Positions 45,312 to 57,500 of a stretch of DNA of 64,000 nt are shown piece after piece (the first letter of the stretch is position 1; each line of letters begins with the position of its first letter). The notes under the pieces were generated by a model. It was given only the letters and a program-made list of their open reading frames with translations. It made no database searches and was not told where the DNA came from. Position numbers and translations under genes: made by a program. The stretch is from Raphanus sativus (lineage: Eukaryota; Streptophyta; Magnoliopsida; Brassicales; Brassicaceae): the NCBI RefSeq assembly GCF_000801105.2, contig NC_079511.1, positions 13,508,784 through 13,572,783 on the forward strand, read 5' to 3'.

Positions 45312-46302
45312 ATGACGACGAGATCTGATTCCGTTGACTGTCTTGTGCAAGACCCGCTAACCTCCTCAGAGAAAGCTTCGATTTCTAGAGAAGATTCGTC
45401 TGAAGACTCGATAAAGGTCGTTTCTTTACATGAGAAAGAAGCCCAGGCGATGATGGATGTGGATTGTCCCGGAGTCTTTTCTGTATCCGAAGCTAGCTCC
45501 TCGTTTCTTGATGAGGATAAGGTTGAGCTGAAACAGATCAAGGAAACGTCTGCTGAACAAGATGATGTGCACAAGGGAGACTGATGGGTCTGTTGTTGTT
45601 TGTATCTCTGAGAAGAAGGGACAAGATGATTCCACCGATGTTGAGAGACTTCTGGAGGCTGAGAAGAGAAGACTGTTGGCTGAGATCGAAACGGGAACTA
45701 TCTTCAGGAAGAAGGAAGATGTTGTGGAGACGCTCGGAAAGAACGGAATGGATCTAAAGTGGAGCGAGTGAGAGTCAAGGACAACACTTTTGTTGGGATC
45801 AGGACTATGAAGATTGATATGGTTGATGACACTGTGTTGCTCAACGTTGTTCCTTTCTGCAAGAAAGATAAAGATCATCATCCGAAGAGGTCAGGAGCTG
45901 CACACAGTGATGCTGCAGCGTTTACAATCAAAACGATTGATGATTCTAGAACACTGAACAAGACATTGTACCTTAAGGCTGCCTGGAAACGTATGTTCGA
46001 TGAATGATCTTGTTGAGCTATGGGAAAGGAATATTGAGAAGAAGCTTGAGAAAACTTGTGTTACTGAAAGTAAACTTCTCGAGAAGATCAGAGGTCTGTC
46101 AAAAAACATTTACATTTAAAGTTTTTATTTTACTTAGCTCTCATTAGCTTTCTGTTTTTTATATGATGCAGAGACTCCATACCCGAGTGACATGGAGATG
46201 GTCTTCATATACTCTGTTTTTATCGAAGGACATCACTCGTACTTTGACATTGATGAGTCTTCTGGTGGAGTAAATGGTACTGATAGTTGCAGGTGGAATT
46301 AG
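45312..46302 (+). pseudogene. Frameshifted copy of an unrecognised acidic/Lys-rich protein gene
   Basis: A protein-like sequence reads from ATG at 45312 (MTTRSDSVDCLVQDPL) through 45584, then continues in another frame (GSVVVCISEKKGQDD, VERLLEAEKRRLLAEIE) to 45771, a third frame (NTFVGIRTMKIDMVDDTVLL) to 46006, and a fourth shift (DLVELWERNIEKKLEK) to a preserved donor at about 46096. A second exon (46172-46302, SDMEMVFIYSVFIEGHHS) follows an intact acceptor. Three single-base shifts near 45575, 45765 and 45998 would each need repair. The splice sites and composition show a once-real gene. I do not recognise the family. It might alternatively be three genuine errors in the assembly. Confidence 0.7.
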
Positions 46303-47619
46303 GAACAATGGAACAAGTACACGCAAGACTTGTCACTGCCTCACCATGCCAACAAGCAGTGCAGGTCAGTTTGCCATTGGTTCTGACCTGTGGTCTTGTT
46401 TTCTTCTTGTTTAGCACATGTATATTGTATTGTTGTAGTTACGTTGAAAGTGTATTCACAAGTCGTTGTTCTTCCTTTTCAAGTTGTTTCTTCTTTCTCA
46501 AGTTATTTCAATTTTTTCTAAGAAACTTTATTTAAGAAACTTGCAATGGAGGACAACAATTTAGGTGTCTCTTAACTAAAGTTTTCAACACAAATTTATT
46601 ACTAAATAAATGATTAAGAGACTCTGATGGGTTTTAGGGATAAAGATGCTCTGAGTACACATTGAACGACTTGGCTCTTTCGGCTAATTCATGCCTTTGT
46701 TGCCTCACCAGTCCACGTTCGAATCTCTCTTTATCCCCTTATGTACTCTTTTTTCAAAATTTTAAAACTCTTTTAATCAGTTGACAAAAAAACTCTTTTA
46801 ATCACTCTCACAAATATTTTTCTTTTTTTTTTGGTTTTGTGGTACCTAATCTATTTCGTTTTCTAATTGTTTTTCTTTTTTTTCTTTAGTATTAATTTAT
46901 TTCAAAAATATATAATTAATTTAAAATTCACTCAAATAATTATTTTTATTAAGTTTGTTTTTAACAATTAAAACTAAATTAAAATACTTTTAATTAGTAA
47001 CAAAAAATTATTCCCTCTGTTTTTATGTCACCTAAACTATATTTCATTTTTACCTTTGTTTTTAGTCTTTCAAATTTTTAAAAACATTTTAATCACTTTG
47101 TCACAAAATATTTTTCTATCACCTTCGTTTTTGTGTAACCTAAACTATTTTTATATAATTTGTTTCTTTTATTTAGTATTTGTTTCTTCAAAATATACAA
47201 TTATTTAAAATTTACTCACACAATTTTTATTATTTTTTATCAATTAGAATAAAATAAGAATAATTGTTTTATACTGAATTAATATGTGCAGTGTATTATT
47301 TATTAAAATTGCTTAAACTGGATATTACATTATAGAACTTGTTTAGTTATTATTGATTCTTTTAAAAATAAGATATAATTTTTATAAGAAGTAATGTAAA
47401 TATTCTAAAACATAATGATCTTTAAAAAAAATATAATTTAATTTATTATAATATATTTAATATTTATATAAATGCCCATGTTATATCATTTTCTAGATCC
47501 ACCCATGTTTGTAATATAAAAACCATTTTAATATTATCGTACAAATTTACTGTTACTAATAAAAATAACTGTAACATTACTACATTAGCCCTTAAAATGT
47601 TGTCGCTTAAAAATCTAAA
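46303..47619. other. Intergenic, imperfect TTTTGTG-type repeats
   Basis: 46830-47170 contains three imperfect copies of a phrase like TTTTTGTGTAACCTAAACTA (near 46838, 47020, 47130), a degenerate tandem or nested MITE remnant. No gene seen. Confidence 0.45.
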
Positions 47620-48794
47620 CTAGATCTTGACCCGTGCGACTGCACGGGTATTTATTTTCTGTTTTTAATTTTTTTGTATTAAATAATGTATTTGTAATAT
47701 TTGATAATAAATTTATATCGAAAACTAATTTTTGCAGTTATAACAAAAATTAAAATTAAAATTTTAATAAAATATTCTTATATAAATTCAGTTATCCTAA
47801 TTAAAATAGTATAGGTGTATGTGTAAGATATATAACAAACAAAGTTTTTAAATGATAAGTATGAAAATACACAATATGGTTAGTATGCTATTAAACATGA
47901 TATGTTATCTATAAAATTTGTAAGAATAAATAATTGTTAGAATTTTAACAAATTTGTGACATATAAAAATTAAGATTATAATTTGTAAGAAAATAAAATG
48001 TAATATAATATATATTTGATCTAACTGCTAATTCATTATAAATGGGCTTACGTGTTCAATAATTTTCAGATTGGATTTTGACAATTAGTTTTCATAATTA
48101 CTGTAGACTAATGAGAAAATCAATGGAAAATAATTTTTTGAAAATAAGTGATTCAGTTTCTATATCTTGTAGTAGAGATGTGCGTTCGGATATTCATTCG
48201 GATTTGATTCAGGTTTCTTTGGGTTTTAGATTTTTGGGGTGAAAGGTTTTAGCCTCATTCGGTATTTATAATTTTGGTTCATGTTCTGGTTCGGATAACT
48301 CATTTGAATTGTTTAAAAAAATATTAAAAATTTTAAAATATAAAAGTAAAAATTTATATAACAAGTAAATTTGAATAATGTATGGCAAAAACTTAAACTT
48401 AACATAAAAATTGTTTTGGTTCGAATATCAAAAGATAGTGATCTCCTACCATATCATATGCGATTTTTATTATCATTAAATGTGGTAAATTTAGAATTAG
48501 GAAATGTATTTATTAAACTGAAAAGACAGCATTAATAAAATTATAAATAATTTCGAAACTGATTTAATAGAGAAAGAAAATTAAATTTTATATTAGGATA
48601 ACACATTAACTCAACTGAAAAAGACAACATTAAAATAGGTAACTTAATTTATATTAGAACAACACGTTAACTCAACTGGAAAAGACAAGCATTAAATTAG
48701 GTAGTTTAATTTAATTCTCAGTGGCATTTAGGCGTAAATACTGTGCAACTTGTAGGGTTAATCCATATGTGTACTTCTGTTTTAATAAAATAGA
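47620..48794 (-). mobile_element. Complete non-autonomous Helitron
   Basis: Minus strand: starts TCTATTTTATTAAAACAG (48794) after A, ends CTAG (47623-47620) before T. The 3' hairpin CCCGTGCAGTCGCACGGG (47632-47649, minus strand) has a 7-8-bp stem, about 8 bases from the end. 1175 bp, no coding. The interior holds GGTTCGG-like tracts and ACACATTAACTCAACTG repeats that match the element at 1-1800. Confidence 0.9.
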
Positions 48795-49300
48795 TAATGG
48801 TATAAGATAAAAGTAAAAAATAAACAGATCTGTGACTTAATGAATATGAAATGTGAACAAATGTTTTTTCCCCTAGTAAGTACTTCTAGGGACGGTACGG
48901 ACCAAATAAGCCAAAGACGAAAAAGTCCTTAATATGTCTCGAAGCAAGCGTATGTTGACGAAAGGGTATTACAGGAATCTGCAGCTAAGAATAAAGAGTA
49001 TTAATGAATGCTGATGATCTACCGAACAGGTGCATGTGACCACCCACTCCCCTATTATTGCCACCGCTCTTTTATCTTTTCCCTCTTTCTTCAATTTTTT
49101 AAAATTTTGTTCTTCTAAGATTCATTTTTTAATTTATAATTTTGCAGGTTACTTCATTTGTTCGTTTTCTTAATTTGGTTTTGCCATCTTTACTCATCAC
49201 TTTAAGGAATTTTCCCAGTAAAATTGTTAGTAATTTTACGGCGACAAAGATAATGACGGTCGTTTATTTAGTAATCAAGAACCATCCATGATTTATAGTA
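48795..49300. other. Intergenic spacer
   Basis: No gene or element ends recognised. Confidence 0.5.
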
Positions 49301-49544
49301 TATTCCATTCGTTTCTAAATATATGTTAAAAAAATTTGATGTTTCAAAATATAAAATGTTTTCAATAATTTTTGTAATTTTTGACTTTATTAAAAACTGT
49401 ACAACCAATTATATATTGTGGTGTATTTTATAATTGACTAGTTTAATTTTCATTTATATTTTGAATGATATTTTCTAGGTAAAATTAAAATTTTTAATAT
49501 AAAAGATCTCATCCAAAATATCTTACATATTAAAAGAAGGAGTA
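49301..49544. mobile_element. Degenerate Stowaway-like MITE
   Basis: Left end ATTCCATTCGTTTCTAAATA and right end, on the minus strand, ACTCCTTCTTTTAATATGTA are weakly complementary, followed by matching ATATGTTAAA-like sequence, with TA at both borders. Old and diverged. Confidence 0.5.
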
Positions 49545-49595
49545 TATCTTTAGATATGCGAAACACTCCAAAATAATACGGAGTTTATCTTTAAA

Positions 49596-50738
49596 TCTAT
49601 CTTATTAAAACAGGAACATTACAACTTCTTCTAGGTAGATTTTTAAAGATGGACCTCATATATTTAAATTAAATGTCTCATTCTTTATATATAATATGTA
49701 CCATAGTCTAACTTTGCATTGATGTATTTCCTTAAATACAGTTCTTATTTTTGTCCGTATTCCATATATGATTTTTACATTTATTACATATCGATTTAAA
49801 TAAGATATATACTAAGAATACTAAAAATATTAATCGTTCTATAATTATCCTATACAATTCATTTTAAATTGATCAGTATATTTTCATTGGCCATATTAAT
49901 TTTATTAGTACGAATAACATTAGGTAGATAAATCATAGACACATACATAAAGATATGACTATTCTTATAACTACGTTGGGCCTAATCTACTTTCTAAAAC
50001 AAATAACACATAACTTCATATATTGTATAGAATATAGTAATATTGTATAGTATTATACTTATACAATAATACTAAAAACAGACCAAACTGAAATATAATA
50101 TATATCGAAAATGCTTTGAACACTTACACACAAAATATATTAGACCTCAGCGATAAAATTCACTTTGAAATTACGTAATAATTATTTTAAAAAATTAAAT
50201 TTCGTAATGTACAAAAAAACATAAGTTTTATATAAAATTTTGTGTTACAATAAAAAGACACAACTCGTGCTTGCAAAGTGTTATTTTTACATACGAAAAA
50301 CAGTTTTGATATTGTTCTTTAAACACAAAATTTGAATTATACAAACTCGATACTACATAAAACTAAACAATATAGAATACATTTTAAAAATAAAACCCGT
50401 GCGGGTGTGCATATGTTTATATAATATATAAATATATTATGTTACACATATTTTCATATAAATAATACCCCAATGTAAGTTTTGTATGATAAATGTTGAA
50501 AATACAAAATATATAGTACTATATATTTTAAATAATATAGAAAAAATCTACTTTACGTTATCATAAAATTTAAAAAACAAATTTATTAATTAAACACATT
50601 GCTTATTTAAACACATTAGTACACATTGTTATTTATCAAAATTTTATATTAATACACATTGCGATCATGTATAACATTTAGTAAAAACAAAGATAAAAAA
50701 AATTTGACTCCCGCTCGGTCGAGCGGGTCATGATCTAG
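49596..50738 (+). mobile_element. Complete non-autonomous Helitron
   Basis: Starts TCTATCTTATTAAAACAGG (49596) after A and ends CTAG (50735-50738) before T. Hairpin CCCGCTCG (50710-50717), loop GT, CGAGCGGG (50720-50727), a perfect 8-bp stem. 1143 bp, AT-rich, no coding. A second CCCGTGCGGGT at about 50397 has no CTAG after it. Confidence 0.9.
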
Positions 50739-51484
50739 TTGTTAGTAATAATGAATCAAATGAGTGCTATCAATTTCAGAGGTGACAAGAAAAGGGATTG
50801 AAGGTGATGCGTACTTGACTTCTCGGTGAAGAAGAGAACAAACAAGCAGGAAACAAAGATTTAATTTTTATAACAAAAAAGTACAGAAAGAATTACTTTT
50901 TAAATTTTTTTTTAAAAAAAACAAATATTCAAGAAAAGGTTTTATTATTCCTTCTTACTCCTTTTCCCATCTGTATCAGCAAACAACCCATGTTCATAGT
51001 TTCTTCACCAGATAACCCTATCAGCTTTCTCTGTTTCCTTCTCCTCACAAAAAGTTTTCCTCTTTCGTTGAAACCCAGATCTTTGTTCTTTTTGGCTCTT
51101 TCATTTCTTTGGTTTGGTTCCATCTCTATTTTGGTTTCACTGAGAGCATCCTACTTTGTGTGTGTTTGTACCCTCTTGTGGGCTCTCTCTTCTTATGTTC
51201 AGATCTAGCACCTTATTGGATCATAATATACTGTCAAAGCTGGGGGATCTTTAGTTTGTTTTGTTAAATTTGCATTGCTTTCTTGAATAGAAAGTTTCAA
51301 CATTTTGGGATTGATTGCCTAAAAGGCTGTTGTGAGCCCTGCCTACTCTTCTTACTAAAAGTGTTAAACCAAACTACACACATTTGTGGACATTTATGTT
51401 TCTTGGAGGAGATTAGATTAAGGGATTTGCGTTTTCGTAGCAGTAATCGGTTGACTAGGTGATTCTAGAGCTCTTTGAGTGGGT
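50739..51484. promoter_or_regulatory. Leader and promoter region of HERK2
   Basis: From about 50940 the sequence becomes C/T-rich and leader-like; no intron was assigned. The Helitron ends about 745 bp before the ATG and so lies in the upstream region. Confidence 0.35.
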
Positions 51485-54055
51485 ATGTCGAAGCAGAGGA
51501 CGAAGTTTGTGGAACTTGTGTTGTTGTTGATAATCTTCACTTGTGTTGTTGGCTATGGAGAAGCTCAGTCCAAGAGTTTCCTTGTTGATTGTGGCTCAAA
51601 CACTTCAACCAAAGCAGATGGAAGGATATGGGTTGGAGACTCATCTCCCAACAGCAGTTTGAGTCTTATTTCATCAGGACTTGACGCCGCCACTTCATCC
51701 ACACCTTCACAGAGTTCTTCTTCTGTCTTTGCTGAGATCTACAAGTCCGCTCGTGTTTTCACAACCACTCTAAACTACTCATTCCACGAGATACCTCAGG
51801 GAAGCTACTTCGTTAGGCTTCACTTCAGCCCTTTCTCCATGGGAGACCACAACGTGAACGACTCTTCTTTCAGCGTCTACGCGAACGGTCTGAGGCTGAT
51901 GCTTGACATCAACGTCCAGGGAGAAATCGCCCATAAGAACCTCATCTTGCTGAGCTCTGGTCACAACGCTACCGCCTCTTCTCTGGTTAAAGAGTTTCTC
52001 TTACCCATAGGACCTGAGAAACTGGTTTTAAGTTTCATCCCTGAGAAAGAATCTTTCGGCTTTGTCAACGCTATTGAGATTGTTTCAGTTGACGACAAGC
52101 TTTTCAAAGATTCGGTTACTAAAGTTGGTGGAAGCGAGGTGGAGCTTGGTTTGGGAGGACGTGGGGTCGAGACAATGTACAGGCTCAACGTCGGTGGTCC
52201 CAAGCTAGGTCCAAGCCAAGATCTTAACCTGTACAGAACATGGGAGACAGATTCAAGCTACATGGTGATCGAAAACGCCGGCGAACACGTCGACAACAGC
52301 TCGAGTATCTCGTACGCTTCGCATAATGACTCACCCGTGGCTCCTCTACTTGTTTACGAAACCGCGAGGACCATGTCGTCGGACACCGAAGTCTTGGAGA
52401 AAAGGTTCAACATGTCCTGGAAGTTCGAAGTGGATCCTAACTTCGATTACCTGGTCAGGCTCCATTTCTGCGAGCTGGTGGTTGATAAGCAGAACCAGAG
52501 GATATTCAGAGTATACATCAACAACCAGACGGCTGCTGGTAACTTCGATATATACGCCCGCGCCGGTGGGAAGAACAAGGCTATTTATCAAGACTACTAC
52601 GATCCCGTCTCCTCCAAGAACGACGTTCTCTGGATCCAGCTCGGACCTGACACGTCCGCTGGCGCTTCCGGGACCGATGCTCTTCTCAGTGGTCTTGAGA
52701 TTTTCAAGCTAAGCAAGAATGGGAACCTAGCTCATCTCGTGAGGTTTGATTCGTCTGGTCACTCGGTAGATAACTCGAGGATGAGGATTATTTGGATCAG
52801 CTTTAGTGCAGGTGTAGCAACCCTCGTTCTTTTGGCCTTCTTGGTGACTATGGTTGTGTGTTTGTGCAAGATGAGGAGTCGAAACAAATCAGATGATGAC
52901 GACTCCAAAAACAACCCTCCTGGCTGGCGTCCGTTGTTCTTGCACGTCAACAACAGTACTACAAACGCGGGTGGCGGCGGCTCGCTGAGGCTGAACACTC
53001 TCGCGGCGTCCACCATGGGTAGGAAGTTTACGTTGGTTGAGATTCGTGCAGCTACCAAGAACTTTGACGACGGTTTAGCTATTGGAGTTGGAGGGTTCGG
53101 TAAAGTGTACAGAGGAGAGCTTGAAGATGGGACTGTCATAGCTATCAAACGAGCGACCCCGCATTCTCAGCAAGGGCTTGCTGAGTTCGAGACGGAGATC
53201 GTGATGCTCTCGAGGCTTAGGCATAGGCATCTTGTGTCTTTGATCGGGTTCTGCGATGAGCACAACGAGATGATCTTGGTTTACGAGTACATGGCTAATG
53301 GAACTCTGAGGAGCCATCTGTTTGGAAGCAACCTACCTCCTTTGTCGTGGAAGCAACGGCTTGAGGCTTGTATAGGCTCTGCAAGGGGGTTGCATTACCT
53401 CCACACGGGGTCTGAGAGAGGAATCATCCACAGAGATGTCAAGACGACGAATATATTACTAGACGAGAACTTTGTGGCCAAGATGTCTGATTTTGGGCTG
53501 TCTAAAGCTGGACCTTCGATGGACCATACTCATGTGAGTACAGCTGTGAAAGGGAGTTTCGGGTATCTTGATCCTGAGTACTTCAGGAGGCAGCAGCTGA
53601 CAGAGAAGTCAGATGTGTACTCTTTTGGTGTTGTGTTGTTTGAAGCTGTTTGTGCTCGAGCTGTTATAAACCCGACTTTGCCTAAAGACCAGATCAACCT
53701 TGCGGAATGGGCTTTAAGCTGGCAGAAACAGAGGTCTCTCGAGTCGATCATCGACCGGAATCTGAGAGGGAACTACAGTCCTGAGTCGTTGGAGAAGTAT
53801 GGTGAGATAGCGGAGAAGTGCTTAGCGGATGAAGGGAAGAACAGGCCGATGATGGGAGAGGTTTTGTGGCATTTGGAGTATGTTTTGCAGCTTCATGAAG
53901 CTTGGCTTCGCAAACAGAATGGAGAGAACTCGTTTTCGAGCAGCCAAGCGTTAGAAGAAGCGCCGGAGAGTTCTCTGCAAGCTTGTTGTTCCAATCAAGA
54001 TTCCTCAGAAGCGGAGAAGAGCCAAACAGGATCAACTCTTCACAACATAGTGTAG
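51485..54055 (+). CDS. HERK2: Malectin-like receptor kinase HERK2 (FERONIA/CrRLK1L family)
   Basis: Single exon, 856 residues (ATG at 51485; an in-frame GTG at 51479 is not used). Residues 1 to about 27 are a signal peptide (LVLLLIIFTCVVGYGEA). Two malectin-like modules span about 30-410 (SFLVDCGSNTST at the start; YRTWETDSSYM; FDYLVRLHFCEL). The membrane span is about residues 433-459. The kinase has GVGGFGKVYRGEL (about 534), the Lys in VIAIKRA, HRDVKTTNILLD, DFGLSK, GYLDPEYF and YSFGVVLFE. The family senses cell-wall state and RALF peptides at the plasma membrane and promotes cell elongation; HERK2 acts redundantly with THESEUS1 and HERK1. Intronless genes are normal for this family. Matches At1g30570 by position. 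Confidence 0.93.
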   Translation: MSKQRTKFVELVLLLIIFTCVVGYGEAQSKSFLVDCGSNTSTKADGRIWVGDSSPNSSLSLISSGLDAATSSTPSQSSSSVFAEIYKSARVFTTTLNYSFHEIPQGSYFVRLHFSPFSMGDHNVNDSSFSVYANGLRLMLDINVQGEIAHKNLILLSSGHNATASSLVKEFLLPIGPEKLVLSFIPEKESFGFVNAIEIVSVDDKLFKDSVTKVGGSEVELGLGGRGVETMYRLNVGGPKLGPSQDLNLYRTWETDSSYMVIENAGEHVDNSSSISYASHNDSPVAPLLVYETARTMSSDTEVLEKRFNMSWKFEVDPNFDYLVRLHFCELVVDKQNQRIFRVYINNQTAAGNFDIYARAGGKNKAIYQDYYDPVSSKNDVLWIQLGPDTSAGASGTDALLSGLEIFKLSKNGNLAHLVRFDSSGHSVDNSRMRIIWISFSAGVATLVLLAFLVTMVVCLCKMRSRNKSDDDDSKNNPPGWRPLFLHVNNSTTNAGGGGSLRLNTLAASTMGRKFTLVEIRAATKNFDDGLAIGVGGFGKVYRGELEDGTVIAIKRATPHSQQGLAEFETEIVMLSRLRHRHLVSLIGFCDEHNEMILVYEYMANGTLRSHLFGSNLPPLSWKQRLEACIGSARGLHYLHTGSERGIIHRDVKTTNILLDENFVAKMSDFGLSKAGPSMDHTHVSTAVKGSFGYLDPEYFRRQQLTEKSDVYSFGVVLFEAVCARAVINPTLPKDQINLAEWALSWQKQRSLESIIDRNLRGNYSPESLEKYGEIAEKCLADEGKNRPMMGEVLWHLEYVLQLHEAWLRKQNGENSFSSSQALEEAPESSLQACCSNQDSSEAEKSQTGSTLHNIV

Positions 54056-54566
54056 AGGAAGGCAACGGATTTGGCTATCCTCAAAATTATTCTTTTGTTC
54101 TTTTGTTTCTATTGATTATGATCTATTCAGAAGCTCTTAGTAATAGAGCTTGTAATGTGTTATGCTGCTACTTGCAAATATGATTTGCTTTTTAAGGTAT
54201 TTGTTTCTACTTTTTTCCTTTGCTAATATGCATGCATAGTATGGTTTGTGCATTGGAGATTCTTCAACAGGTCATTCCACTTGCATCAGAAGAAACATGT
54301 TCTCTATTTCAAATTATCTCGCTCACAATCACTTTAGGTTCCAAAAAAGTGTTGAAATGGTTCTACAAACAGCAGGCTTAAAGCTCTGTCTCAAGGAAAC
54401 TGCAGAAAGGAACAAGAGTTGATACGTTTGTGTTTTGGTAAAGGCAAAAAAAAATACAACTGTCAAAAACAGAGAAGACAGTTTGGTTCCTCTCTCGGAA
54501 TTGTAGAAAGCTTCAAGATCCTGGGAGGATATAGCACGGATAGGTAAAAGACAAGATAGATAGATC
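54056..54566. other. Convergent 3' intergenic region
   Basis: 3' flanks of HERK2 and YchF1. No other feature. Confidence 0.5.
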
Positions 54567-57500
54567 TCATTTCTTGCCACCACCGGAAACATTGAACTTG
54601 AAGAAAATGATATCTCCATCCTGAACAACATATGTTTTCCCCTCCTGTCTGTATTTTCCTGCGCTCTGCATTAGTTTATTTTACAGGATTGATTGAAGTT
54701 AGAGACTCAAAACTCTCAAATCCGTGACGCATAGAGATTTTCGTCAGCATGCGACTACTTTTTTTTTTAACTCATGCCACATCTTCAACAAGAATATACT
54801 GCGTGTCTGTGATTAGAGGCTACTACTACTCCAGAAACCTTAAAGCAATGGGGGAGGAAATGGAGTTTGATAAGTACCTTGACGGCAGGTTCATTGCCAT
54901 GTTCCTTGATATCCTCAAACTTCATAACCTGTAATAATATAGACAATAGATTAATTTCTATATGGTTTGCATTAGGATTCTACTTTGATATTTACAAGCC
55001 TGCGTCTATCCAAATCATTAATAGAAAATCAACAAGTTGAATGAGATTATGGAAACACTTCAACATGAAAAAAAAAAATCTTCAACACTTAGGAGGGAAA
55101 AAGGCTTTGGCACAAGTAAATTCTAGGGTGTGAAAAAACTAGTGAGATGAAAGATTCAAGAGAATGAGAGGAAGGTGACCTCGGCACAAATAAATCCTCT
55201 CTCAAAATCAGAATGAATGGCCCCTGCAGCTTGAGGAGCCTTTGACTGCCGTCTAATTTGCCAGCACCTCACCTGAAAAGAAAAAAATATCATTTGATGG
55301 ATCATCTACCTACTTGACTTTACACTGAGCATAATGCTTAGAACAAAATCTAAGAGAAATAGAGACTACAGCCAGCGTATTTGTGTAGCCAAGTGAATTA
55401 CTAGGAAAGTGGGATTTTAATACCTCACCATGCCCAACTGTAAAGAAATATATGAGGTTAATGGCTGAAAATCCGGTTTTGATGATCCTCGGAAGAGCAC
55501 TGTCAAAAAAGCAGCAATGGGCCATTAGATTCACTCTCTATTCAATTGAAAAGGGGCCTAATGCTGTTATTTTATTACTAACCTTTGCAGTTTGTTTTCC
55601 TCACAATACTTTGATGCTTCGTCTGGAAGCATATCAGCGAGACTCCTTTCAAAAACACCACTAAATGGAATCATAGTATCACCACCGTGTTCTTGAACCC
55701 TACAAAACGATGACACATGCATATTTAGTAGTTTCAGAGAAGTATAATAAAAGAAGTACATAAGATAATTTCGCAGCAAGAGTTAACATATTATTATTCA
55801 ACATTGTTCGGTGAAGGGATATTAGCAAGTACCAAGCATGAATCTTGGGCAAGAACTTGTTTTTCTTCCTCTGGTAGTCTCTCTCATTCATGTTAATCTG
55901 TGAGTTCAAATTTGAGAGCATTAAGTGATCAGAAAACGTCCGAACAACATGCCTTTATGATATTTAAATAAACAACAGAGTCTATCCTGAGAAGAAGGAA
56001 AAAAAAAGGAAATTATTGCAAAACGAGATGAACATCCAAGATGACTCACCAGGTAAACAACGGGCTTTGCCGAGAGCAATTGGAAAGTGTTCAAAATCTC
56101 GATATCAGCTGTTTTCCAGTCCCCGAGACGGACATCCTTTCCTTCTTCCAGCCAAGCTTTTACCTGTTCACAATATTTTTTGAGCCAATTAATAGCTAAT
56201 GACCAACAACATTGACAAACAAAAACCGCATGTTTAGCACTTAATAAGCATATATACCTTTAGCAAGAGGTCAAGTTCAACTTTGAGAGCCTTGTCATTG
56301 CTCCTCTTCATGCTCTTCTCCACATCTTCAATCTTGTTTTTAATGAACTCAATATCCTAAAGTTGCACCAGGTTAGTTCCATTAGGTTACCCAAACAACA
56401 ATATACAAGATCCAACTGACTTAAATATTAAAAAAAAAAAGTCAAAGATGTCGATGTCAATAGTTGTAATAGATTTTATTCTCACCTTCAGTCGCAGTTC
56501 TTCAGTAATGGTCTCCAAATCTCTAACGGGATCAACAATATCATCGACATGAATAATATCAGAATCTTCAAATGCACCTGCACATGTTTGGTCGTAAAAA
56601 TTAAACTAACAAGAAGAGAATTGACAAGAAATCTTACTATTAAAAGAGTACTTAACAACATGAGGAACAGAAACACAGATGTACAGAAGATGCATTCAAG
56701 AGAAATACATATGCCCATATGGGATAGAAAACAAGAAAAAAAAGACAAGAGAAATACATATGCCCATATGGGATAGAAAACAAGAAAAAAAAGAAAAAAT
56801 AGAAGCAGTAGCTCGTTGAAAGGCCAATCTATGCATGAAATCACCATCTGAACCACAAATCAGACTAAACTCTAGGAGCAAAAGAAACATACGCAAAACA
56901 TGGAAGATGCCATCAACAGCACGAATATGGGACAAGAAGTTGTTTCCAAGGCCCTGTCCTTCATGAGCGCCTCTAACAAGTCCAGCAATGTCATGAATTT
57001 CCAAGAAAGCTGGGATCTGAGTGAGAGACAAATCAGAACAGAAAGAAGTGAGCTTTGAGCAGCAACATGCATAAACATTCTTGATTCAATCACACAGAGT
57101 TAACAGACCTCAGCCTTAGGCTTGTACAATTGGCAGAGCCAGTCGAACCTGTCGTCGGGGATGTTGACACGTGCCTCGTTAGGCTCAATGGTACAAAAGG
57201 GGAAGTTCTCAGCTGGGATGGAAAGCTTTGTCAGAGTGTTGAAAAGCGTAGACTTTCCCACGTTTGGTAAACCAACCTACGCAAACAAACCCATGGTGCG
57301 TTACATGCAAGCAAGCATGATTCTCTACATCATCATCTCCCTAGGATTCTACCATCAAACTTAACCTAGAGTAGTACAGTAAAAGAAAAACTCATAAATA
57401 GGCTTGACCATTTCTGTATCCAGGTGTGGATCGGATTTTTCGGATTTTTATTCAATTCCAAGTCCATTCTTAATAAATTTGCAAAAGTATAGGTCAGGTT

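Noticed and set aside
46660..46740. tRNA/SINE-like B-box sequence (ACGTTCGAATCTC)
   Set aside because: No cloverleaf could be formed and no convincing A box at the right distance; one motif alone is not enough.
50395..50412. CCCGTGCGGGT hairpin-like sequence inside the 49596 Helitron
   Set aside because: Short stem and no CTAG within 20 bases; not an end.
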